DNA from: Nitrospinaceae bacterium
GTDB lineage: Bacteria; Nitrospinota; Nitrospinia; Nitrospinales; Nitrospinaceae
Direction: 5' to 3'
Length of the DNA stretch: 64,000 nt
Assembly: GCA_028278405.1 (NCBI GenBank)
Contig: JANQEK010000003.1
Span: 62,001-126,000, forward strand
Below the pieces are notes generated by a model. That model was not told where the DNA came from, did not search any database, and saw nothing but the letters and a program-made list of their open reading frames with translations. The translations under genes were made by a program, and so were the position numbers. Each line of letters starts with the position of its first letter. The stretch's first letter is position 1. Positions 42,275-49,301 of this stretch are shown piece after piece.

Positions 42275-42445
42275 GAACTACTCCTGGGTTTGGTATGGAA
42301 CCAGATTAGTGGATGTGAAACAGCATCTCTTCCCGGAACCGGGAGAGGTTTACCGGAAATCTTATCAATCCCCGATTAGTCGTATGGTGATGATTAATAT
42401 TACAGATAAAAAGGCGGGTTTTTAAACATATTTTCGGGAGTGAAA

Positions 42446-42477
42446 CAAAAAAAGTCCCCATCCGGAAGGATGAGGAC
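42446..42477 (-). terminator. Intrinsic terminator of the SPOR gene
   Basis: On the minus strand GTCCTCATCC (42477-42468) pairs with GGATGGGGAC (42463-42454) over a TTCC loop with one G-T pair, followed by seven to eight T. It is 19 nt after the stop of the gene at 42496-43587. Confidence 0.85.
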
Positions 42478-42495
42478 TGAGGAAATCCAGAAAAA

Positions 42496-43587
42496 TCAGG
42501 ATTTTTTACGAATCAGGGTTCCCTTATATCCCAGATTTTCCAGTTTTTTCTGGCCTTCGAGGGCATTCGTGTTGGATTCAAATCCTCCGACACGGACGAT
42601 AAACATTCGTAAATCAATTTTCATTTGTTTCAGGCTGGTGAAAATACCCTGCTTGGCGAACCTTTGTTTGAGCGCTTCGGCTCTTTCCTTTGATTTTTCC
42701 TTGCCTAGAACAATTGAGTAGCTCCCGTTGGCATTTTTTTTCAATACGGGGTTCAGTCCCTTGTTCTTCAATTCGTCCATCATGTTCTGAGGGCTCTTTC
42801 TATCTGCAAATCCCCCTATAAAAACTGTGTACATGGCGGAACGGGTTGTTCGGGTCTGAACCAGAGGGGAGAACCCACCCGACATCAGTTTCTTTATCAC
42901 GCGGTCCGCATTGGCTTTCACCGAGAAAGCTCCTACTTGTATGAAAAATTCACTTTGTGCCGTTGTCAGTAGAGGTGCAGGGGGCTTGGAGGGTTTGGCC
43001 GATGCTCCTACGTTGGGTTCAGGTACCGTGTTGAGCGCTGGTTTTGCTGGAGCCGGAGGCGCTTCAACCTCAGGGGTTGAATCGTTCTTTGCCATAGAGG
43101 AATCGTCTCGGGAAGGCGCAACAGGTTCCGGTTTGAGGCTACTAGACGCAGCGTTCTCCGGTTCCTCCAGGTTTTTTTGAATCATGGAGATCACTTCATT
43201 TTCCAGAGGGCTCAGGTTTTCATTTCTGGGCTCGATGACGACCGGATCCGAAGTTTCGGCGGCCGGAGCGGACTCGGTTACCGGAAAGGGAATGGGTTTT
43301 GGGGTAGGCCCCAGCGTGGGCGGTGCCTGTGTCACTTGCGCCTCTTCCATCAGAAATGAGGGCACAGGAATAGTCTGGTTTTGTACCGCCGTGTAGATGA
43401 CATAAAACAATCCCACTCCCACAAGAATCACCAGTAGCATTCTGGTATTATTAGAACGCAATTTCTGATTGATCTCGGCCTGAGCCTCAATCTCTGCGTC
43501 CAGAATCAAGTCGTCGATTTTTTTAATGGTTTTTTTATGTTGGGGTCGTTCACTCTGTTGAGGTTCGTTAAATAGTTTGGAAGACAT
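42496..43587 (-). CDS. SPOR-domain membrane protein
   Basis: The 363-residue protein has a cytoplasmic N-terminus, one membrane segment (about 49-67, TRMLLVILVGVGLFYVIYTA), a long Pro/Ala/Glu-rich linker (70-210) and two SPOR-like repeats. The first is clear (about 212-290: EFFIQVGAFSVKANADRVIK, with YTVFIGGFADR), and a second is at about 290-363 (SYSIVLGKEKSKERAEALKQ, then FIVRVGGFESNTNA). SPOR domains bind denuded peptidoglycan at the division septum, so a cell-division or wall-remodelling role is likely (FtsN/DamX/DedD-like in layout). A terminator follows. Confidence 0.88.
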   Translation of the reverse strand: MSSKLFNEPQQSERPQHKKTIKKIDDLILDAEIEAQAEINQKLRSNNTRMLLVILVGVGLFYVIYTAVQNQTIPVPSFLMEEAQVTQAPPTLGPTPKPIPFPVTESAPAAETSDPVVIEPRNENLSPLENEVISMIQKNLEEPENAASSSLKPEPVAPSRDDSSMAKNDSTPEVEAPPAPAKPALNTVPEPNVGASAKPSKPPAPLLTTAQSEFFIQVGAFSVKANADRVIKKLMSGGFSPLVQTRTTRSAMYTVFIGGFADRKSPQNMMDELKNKGLNPVLKKNANGSYSIVLGKEKSKERAEALKQRFAKQGIFTSLKQMKIDLRMFIVRVGGFESNTNALEGQKKLENLGYKGTLIRKKS

Positions 43588-43869
43588 GGTTTTTTAGGAG
43601 TGAAAGGTTATTGAAGGTGAAACTGTTTTTGCGGATCGTGTTTATGATCGGGAGGGTCGAGCTTTGGCGGATTTAAAAATGCGAAGAGGAAAGAAATCTG
43701 TTAATTTGAGTAGGGCATGTTATCAGGGGTCGCCAAAACCTCCATCCCACTGAAACTGCAGATATTATATCCAGCATCATTTCAGGTGTCAAGCAAAAGA
43801 CATTGTTTTTTAAAAGGTTAGGCCTCAAAATCTGCCTGCTAATTTCAACAAATTTTAACAAATCATCTG

Positions 43870-44784
43870 ATGGCATCTGTTCCTGATCTTTCTGTCAAAC
43901 TGGGCTCTCTTGAGTTGAGCAACCCCGTCATCGCCGCCTCGGGTACTTTCGGATATGGGTTGGAGTTCGCTCCGTTTCTTGACCTCAATCGTTTGGGTGG
44001 ATTGTGCACCAAAGGGCTCTCGTTGAAGCCCCGTTTGGGAAACCCGGTGCCGCGGGTTTTTGAAACGGCTTCAGGTATGCTCAATGCCATTGGCTTGGAA
44101 AATGTAGGATTCGACCGTTTTCGTGATGAAAAACTTCCTCTCCTCCAGAAGTACCGGACCTGCATCATCGCCAACTTTTTTGGAGAAACCGTTCGTGAAT
44201 ATGCAGAGATGGCGAAGCAGCTTTCTTCGCTGGAGCGCATCGATGCCTTGGAAATGAATATTTCCTGTCCGAATGTGGAAGAAGGGGGACTTGCTTTCAG
44301 CTCGAGTCCGCAAATTGTGGAGCAGGTGGTGCAGGCGGTGCGCCCCTCCACCTCTAAATTTCTGATCGTAAAACTTTCCCCGAATGTGACCGATATCTGT
44401 GAAATCGCCCAGGCGGCGGAAGCCGCAGGAGCCGATGCGGTGTCGCTGGTCAATACCTATCTCGGGATGGCCTTGGATATCGAAACGGGCAAGCCTTTCC
44501 TCGCCAATGGCAGTGGTGGACTATCCGGTCCGGCGATCAAGCCGATTGCCTTGAATATGGTGTATCAGGTGACCCGGGCGGTGAGCATTCCGGTAATCGG
44601 GATGGGGGGCATACGGACGGCGAAAGACGCGCTGGAATTTTTGATGGCCGGAGCATCGGCGATTCAAGTAGGCACGGCCAACTTTTTTGACCCTGCCGTC
44701 ACCGTCAAAATCGTTGACGGGATTCAGAACTGGTGCATTTCGAAAGGAGTTAATAATTTAAATGAGATCAGAGGTTCTAAATAG
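43870..44784 (+). CDS. pyrD: Dihydroorotate dehydrogenase, class 1B type
   Basis: The 304-residue protein is an FMN barrel enzyme of pyrimidine synthesis, oxidising dihydroorotate to orotate. The catalytic cysteine is C133 in NISCPNVEEGG, which marks class 1 (1A/1B) enzymes; class 2 has Ser. FMN/substrate motifs include ASGTFGYG, NAIGLENVG, NTYLGMALDI and IPVIGMGGIRTAKDALEFLM. The class 1B partner PyrK, normally adjacent, is not visible here, so it lies elsewhere or is missing. It converges with alr. Confidence 0.94.
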   Translation: MASVPDLSVKLGSLELSNPVIAASGTFGYGLEFAPFLDLNRLGGLCTKGLSLKPRLGNPVPRVFETASGMLNAIGLENVGFDRFRDEKLPLLQKYRTCIIANFFGETVREYAEMAKQLSSLERIDALEMNISCPNVEEGGLAFSSSPQIVEQVVQAVRPSTSKFLIVKLSPNVTDICEIAQAAEAAGADAVSLVNTYLGMALDIETGKPFLANGSGGLSGPAIKPIALNMVYQVTRAVSIPVIGMGGIRTAKDALEFLMAGASAIQVGTANFFDPAVTVKIVDGIQNWCISKGVNNLNEIRGSK

Positions 44785-44790
44785 ATGATT

Positions 44791-45936
44791 TTAAGTTAAA
44801 TATATTCGAGGAACCCGTTTGCCCACTCCACACAAAATCTCGTAAGAAATGGTTTCGGCCTGAGCGGCCATCTCATCCACGGTGATCGTTTCTCCCTCTT
44901 GCTGGCCGAACAGAACGACCTCGTCGCCTTCCTGCACGTCCGAAACATCGGTCACATCAACCATACACATATCCATGCAGATGGTTCCCACTTGCGGCAC
45001 CTTGCGTCCATGAACCAGTACGTTCATCCTGTGGGTCAGGAGCCGCTCCAGCCCATCCGCATAACCAACGGGGAGGGTGGCGATCCGGCTGTCACGCGAG
45101 GTAACAAACTTTTTTCCGTAGCTTACAGGGGACCCTTTGGGAAGCGAGTTGATGCTCAATATCCGGGTCTTCCACTGCATGACCGGGAGCAGGGGGAATT
45201 TCCCGTTTTCCGCGGACAGGGATTCTATAACCGGGGCAAGTCCGGAAGCCGGTAGTGCTCCATACAGGGAAATTCCGGGCCTCACCAGATCGTACTGGCT
45301 TTCCGGGAACTGGAGTAGGGCGGCGCTGTTGGCGCAATGGGTCAGAGGTACGTTGAATTTGGCTTTTCTCAATTGGTTGAGCGAGGTTTGAAAACGCTCG
45401 ATCTGAATCTGTGTGAAGCTGGGATCTTCATGGTCAGCGGAAGAAAAATGCGTGAAGATGGATTCAATCCGGATATTTTTTAACTTCGTGATGGATTCGA
45501 CCAATCCGGGAAGTTGTTCCGGGGCAATTCCGAGCCGACCCATTCCGGTGTCGACTTTGATGTGAACTCCCACGTTCTTGCCCTGAGCGCCTGCCCGTTG
45601 ATCCAAAGCTTCTGCCAGGGACCGATTGTGCAACGTAGTGGTCAGGTTGTGCTGAATCAGGTCATCGATTTCGTCCGGGAAAATTCCCACCAACACATGG
45701 ATGGGAGCCTGGATCCCGTGTTCCCTCAGTTCGATGCCTTCGGAAATAATGCCTACTCCCAGTGTATCCGCACCGGCGTCCAGCACGGCTTGAGTGCAGG
45801 GCAGGGCGCCGTGACCATAGGCGTCAGCTTTGACGACAGCCATCAACTGGACATCGGATTTGAGCAGAGAGCGCAAAGCCTGGACATTGTGACGCAGGTT
45901 CGGCAAATGAATCTCCGCTACGGTGGCCCGGTGCAA
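44791..45936 (-). CDS. alr: Alanine racemase
   Basis: The 381-residue PLP enzyme interconverts L- and D-alanine for peptidoglycan. The PLP lysine K36 is in AVVKADAYGHG, and the C-terminal domain carries SPVSYGKKFVTSRDSRIATL (substrate tyrosine), VGYADGLERLL and VGTICMDMCMVDVTD. Length is typical. It is the second gene in line after the DUF1566 gene (54 nt gap) and converges with pyrD. Confidence 0.96.
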   Translation of the reverse strand: MHRATVAEIHLPNLRHNVQALRSLLKSDVQLMAVVKADAYGHGALPCTQAVLDAGADTLGVGIISEGIELREHGIQAPIHVLVGIFPDEIDDLIQHNLTTTLHNRSLAEALDQRAGAQGKNVGVHIKVDTGMGRLGIAPEQLPGLVESITKLKNIRIESIFTHFSSADHEDPSFTQIQIERFQTSLNQLRKAKFNVPLTHCANSAALLQFPESQYDLVRPGISLYGALPASGLAPVIESLSAENGKFPLLPVMQWKTRILSINSLPKGSPVSYGKKFVTSRDSRIATLPVGYADGLERLLTHRMNVLVHGRKVPQVGTICMDMCMVDVTDVSDVQEGDEVVLFGQQEGETITVDEMAAQAETISYEILCGVGKRVPRIYLT

Positions 45937-45989
45937 GCCGGGCTGGCTAGCGGGTTGTATGTCTGTGGAATTGGAAATAATCTTCTCCT

Positions 45990-46469
45990 CTATTCCCGCC
46001 GGGTGCGCCCGGTGGATGAAGTCCGCCCTTGAACGCTTGCTTTTCCCGCTGTTCGAACCGGCCGGCAGGACATGTTGGCATCATCTTTGGTGGATTTCCG
46101 AATCTGGTATCCGCGGTCGCTGTAAAAGTTGTAAGCCATGGCGTTGATTCCGCTTTCCTCTACACACCAGTAGGTAAATCCGCATCCTTCCGGAAAGGCG
46201 TAGTCGATATGAACGATATCGTCGTTAAAATCATAGTTTTTGCTGTCGTGGTCGTATAGGTTGCGGCATTCCTGACTTTTGGGCAAGCGCCAGTCATCGT
46301 AACCTGCGAATTTCTTTTCGTTCAGCCGCGTGACGAACTTGTTCGCTCCTTTCCAGCTGCACCACTTGCCTTTCTTCTGATAGCTGTCTTGCTTCAACCA
46401 CATCAATTTGTATTTGGTGTCGGTGACAGTACCGTCACCGTTATCCACAAAGCGTTCTCCTTCAGCCAT
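45990..46469 (-). CDS. DUF1566 (Lcl C-terminal-like) protein, copy 2
   Basis: The 159-residue protein is a DUF1566 domain with RFVDNGDGTVTDTKYKLMWL, YDDWRLPKSQECRNLYD and a C-terminal SCRPVRT. It is the paralogue of the protein at 17429-17872: both have the same first 20-residue pattern and W-R-x-C/L core. This copy has five cysteines and, like the other, no signal peptide. The last 20 residues are basic and low in complexity. The function is unknown. It precedes alr on the same strand. Confidence 0.8.
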   Translation of the reverse strand: MAEGERFVDNGDGTVTDTKYKLMWLKQDSYQKKGKWCSWKGANKFVTRLNEKKFAGYDDWRLPKSQECRNLYDHDSKNYDFNDDIVHIDYAFPEGCGFTYWCVEESGINAMAYNFYSDRGYQIRKSTKDDANMSCRPVRTAGKASVQGRTSSTGRTRRE

Positions 46470-46762
46470 TCATCGAATCCGTTTGATTGGTAGTTATTGG
46501 ATGTGTCTTGCGATCTAAAAAGCAATTTATATCTTAACTTAGCTATTATAATTCAATAGTTTTCCTGAAACAAAAATTAATACCCAGGGAACTGCATGGA
46601 TTTTCCCGAAACTTTCCTGCTGCAGGTAAAGGTAAGGATCAACTCTCTGGAATAACGATTGCTGGAATTGGTTGCTTTTGTGGTATTTTGTGGCTTCATT
46701 TTCAACTCAAGATATCCGGGTGGCTCCGGTGGGCAGTTATCGAATATAAGAATAGGAAAGTT

Positions 46763-47095
46763 ATGGCTAAGATTGAAATTCAAAGTTTTTTCTTCGACCT
46801 GTTGCATTGCAAGGACAAGATCATCAGTACATTTGATGAGTTTGATGAAAAGTTTGGGGACGATGAACGAGGCTCTCTGGTTGCGGGTATTCGTGAAATG
46901 GAAGACGCTGACCTGGTTAACCTTCTTATCAATATTCAGCGCATGGCTACAGGTTATGAAGAGATCAAGGAGTTGATGGATGCCGCCGAGGAAGAAGAAC
47001 TTCAGAAGTCCCTGGAAGAAGATGACGACGACGAAGACGATGACGACGATGATGATGACGAAGACGAAGACGATGACGACGACGATGAGAAATAG
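46763..47095 (+). CDS. Small helical protein with 25-residue Asp/Glu tail
   Basis: The 110-residue protein has an N-terminal helical part (IEIQSFFFDLLHCKDKIIST, then FDEKFGDDERGSLVAGIREM and IQRMATGYEEIKELMDAAEE). It ends in 25 consecutive Asp/Glu residues before a final Lys. Start is ATG 46763, preceded by AGGAAAG; a longer frame to 46688 has no such site. No signal peptide or membrane segment. Acidic tails of this kind bind cations or basic proteins; I do not recognise the family. It lies 35 nt before the second FGE-like gene. Confidence 0.78.
   Translation: MAKIEIQSFFFDLLHCKDKIISTFDEFDEKFGDDERGSLVAGIREMEDADLVNLLINIQRMATGYEEIKELMDAAEEEELQKSLEEDDDDEDDDDDDDDEDEDDDDDDEK
47015..47089 (+). repeat. 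GAN-codon trinucleotide tract encoding the acidic tail
   Basis: Twenty-five codons in a row are GAN (GAC, GAT, GAA, GAG), coding for Asp/Glu. Codon-level mixing of GAC and GAT shows it is not a freshly expanded simple repeat, but its 3-nt period makes it slippage-prone and prone to assembly error. Confidence 0.85.
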
Positions 47096-47130
47096 ATTCA
47101 TCGTGCCACGGTCCCTTAGGGTTTTTCTGA

Positions 47131-47979
47131 ATGCTTCTGGATAGAATACGCAATCTCTTCATAATATTTTTTGTTGTTTTGTTATCAGCCTGTGAAAGGG
47201 GGCCGGATTCCCTATCTCCTAAAATAGTTTCCGAGGTGGATGGCAAAACGATGGTGTTGGTTCCCGCCGGAGAATTTATTATGGGGACCAACCGCACCGA
47301 CCCTGAAAACACCCATCTTAAAATCGGCACCGTTAAACCTCTCTACAAAGACCAGCATCCGGAGCACAGCGTTTACCTGGATGCGTTTTATATCGACCAG
47401 CAGGAAGTTACCAATCTGGAATACAAGAAATTTGTCGATGCCACTCAATTTCCCGAGCTTCCCGGCCATTGGGAGGAAGGTAGTTTTCCTAAAGGGACGA
47501 AAGACCTCCCGGTCACCAATGTTACCTGGCGGGAAGCGTTGACTTATGCCCTTTGGGCTGGAAAACGGTTACCGACCGAAGCTCAATGGGAAAAGGCCGC
47601 GCGGGGAACCGATGGCCGGTTGTTCCCATGGGGCGATGAATATCAGAAAGGCTGGGCGAATGTCGGGGTCGATGGTTCCAAGTCACTTGCTCCCGGCGGT
47701 AGTTACCCAAAAGATATCAGTCCTTACAAACTCTTTGACATGGCTGGAAATGTCATGGAATGGACATCAAGCTGGTACCAGCCATACTCCGGTAATAATT
47801 ACCGGTTTAAAAAATTCGGGAAGGAATTCAAGGTGCTTCGCGGTAACGGATTTCAGAAGGGCGGGCATTATTTTCTGGAGGCGTACCGCTATGTCTTTTA
47901 TCGGACCGAGGCGAGACCTGATGAGTATTTCGAAAATGTCGGATTTCGGTGCGTGCTTCCGATCACTTCTCCAGAGTAG
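47131..47979 (+). CDS. FGE-sulfatase (SUMF1) fold lipoprotein, copy 2
   Basis: The 282-residue protein begins with a lipoprotein signal (FIIFFVVLLSACERG; lipobox LSAC). The SUMF1/FGE-type domain shows MVLVPAGEFIMGTNRTDPEN, DAFYIDQQEVTNLEYKKFVD, RLPTEAQWEKAARGTDGRLF, DMAGNVMEWTSSWYQ and FRCVLP. The region after FKVLRGNGFQ has no cysteine pair, so formylglycine-generating activity is unlikely. It resembles the copy at 20606-21517 in domain only; anchoring differs (lipid against membrane helix). It overlaps the convergent DUF2784 gene by 17 nt. Confidence 0.87.
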   Translation: MLLDRIRNLFIIFFVVLLSACERGPDSLSPKIVSEVDGKTMVLVPAGEFIMGTNRTDPENTHLKIGTVKPLYKDQHPEHSVYLDAFYIDQQEVTNLEYKKFVDATQFPELPGHWEEGSFPKGTKDLPVTNVTWREALTYALWAGKRLPTEAQWEKAARGTDGRLFPWGDEYQKGWANVGVDGSKSLAPGGSYPKDISPYKLFDMAGNVMEWTSSWYQPYSGNNYRFKKFGKEFKVLRGNGFQKGGHYFLEAYRYVFYRTEARPDEYFENVGFRCVLPITSPE

Positions 47980-48334
47980 TCTTATTCTTTTCGTTTGATT
48001 TCTTTTTTAGCGGCCACCACCAAAAGGAAGAAAACACCACTGCTGCGAAGATCATGTCGATGATAAAAATCGTTTGAGGGGTAAACCATTCAACATAGAT
48101 GATTCGGTTCAGCCAAGTGGCGAGAAAGGAGCCTTGGTAAGATCCTCCCGACGAGGATTCTTCAATGACGGTGAGAGGGCAGGGTATTCTCAGGATCATC
48201 AACAGAGTGATAAAAGCGAGGACTCCGGCATGGATCAAACGAAACCAGCGGTGATTCGTGATCAGTCCAACCGGGAACCCAATCACCATGTATAAAATCA
48301 CAGCAAAGTGTAAAATCAATACAAATAAAGCCAT
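47963..48334 (-). CDS. DUF2784 family membrane protein
   Basis: The 123-residue protein has three to four membrane segments and the DUF2784 pattern: HFAVILYMVIGFPVGLITNH, IPCPLTVIEES with SGGSYQGSFLATWLNRIIYV. The family is a small bacterial membrane protein of unknown function. The last 17 nt overlap the end of the FGE-like gene on the other strand. Confidence 0.83.
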   Translation of the reverse strand: MALFVLILHFAVILYMVIGFPVGLITNHRWFRLIHAGVLAFITLLMILRIPCPLTVIEESSSGGSYQGSFLATWLNRIIYVEWFTPQTIFIIDMIFAAVVFSSFWWWPLKKKSNEKNKTTLEK

Positions 48335-48374
48335 AGTCCTGTCCTATCTAGAGATAGAGAGCTTCCGGAGTATT

Positions 48375-49226
48375 TTACTCCAGGATGGTGTTATCCAAAA
48401 TGGCTTCTTTAAGCAATGCTTTTGAAGTATTAGCGTCTATCAGATAGGCATCCTTGAGGTTGGCTTTGCTGAAGTTGGCGCCATGAAGGTTGGCTTCGAG
48501 GAGAAAGGCGCTTTTCAGGTTCGCGTCTTCCAGATTGGCGTACGTCAGGTCCGCTCCCTCCAGATTTATTTCTTCCATCTCCAGGCCTTTACAGAAGGAA
48601 TCCTTCAGTTCACACCCTATCATCTCCGCATGCGAGAGTTTGACTCCCTTGAACGTACAGGAGTTGAAGTCCGAGTATTTTAAAACCGCTCCCCGGAAAT
48701 CGGTGTTGCTGATTTTGGAAAACCCGAAGTCGGAGCCTCGGGCATTGATGCCGTTCAGGCGGGAACCAGAGATGTCAGTGGATTTGGCGTAAGCGTACAT
48801 CAAACGGGCAAAACCCAGGTCGCTATTCTGTATTTTTGCGGACGATAGATTGCCGTGGCTCAAATTACAACCGCGCAATTGGCATCCTCGGATTTGTGCC
48901 GAGGCAAAGTTGGAATTTTCGAGATTGGCATTTTTGAATGTGCAATTGATCAGAGTTGCGTCTTCAAAATTTGCATTTTCAAGATTGGAGGAAGTAAAGT
49001 CGACGTTCTTGATCTTTGCGTTTTTAAACCGGGTGTTTTTAAGGTTGGCCTGGGAAAAATTGATGTCTACCAGTTCTGACTTGTTGAAGTTGGATTCCGT
49101 AAAAACAGAAAAGATAAACGATATTCCGTTCAGACTGATACCGTTGAGATCATAAGCCTTGAAATCAGCGCCATCGTGAATATTGCTGTTTAGTGTGAGA
49201 GAAAGGACTTCTTCAATATGTGACAT
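48375..49226 (-). CDS. Pentapeptide-repeat protein
   Basis: The 283-residue protein is almost entirely A(N/D/S)LxN/F-type pentapeptide repeats, about 45 of them, for example FSQANLKNTRFKNAKIKNVD and LEGADLTYANLEDANLKSAF. The fold is a right-handed quadrilateral beta-helix. No signal peptide or membrane helix is seen. Known roles differ (gyrase protection in Qnr/MfpA, membrane or secretion roles in others); nothing here points to one. It precedes the adenylate cyclase gene downstream by 75 nt on the same strand. Confidence 0.88.
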   Translation of the reverse strand: MSHIEEVLSLTLNSNIHDGADFKAYDLNGISLNGISFIFSVFTESNFNKSELVDINFSQANLKNTRFKNAKIKNVDFTSSNLENANFEDATLINCTFKNANLENSNFASAQIRGCQLRGCNLSHGNLSSAKIQNSDLGFARLMYAYAKSTDISGSRLNGINARGSDFGFSKISNTDFRGAVLKYSDFNSCTFKGVKLSHAEMIGCELKDSFCKGLEMEEINLEGADLTYANLEDANLKSAFLLEANLHGANFSKANLKDAYLIDANTSKALLKEAILDNTILE

Positions 49227-49301
49227 TAGGTTTTCCGATTTGGTATCAGAGAAGCACGCATATATAACGTAATATTGACTGCGGGTATCTTCGTCGCGAT
49301 T

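Noticed and set aside
47015-47089. Possible CRISPR-like or tandem-repeat array
   Set aside because: It is a plain trinucleotide GAN tract in frame within a coding sequence, with no spacer-repeat alternation.
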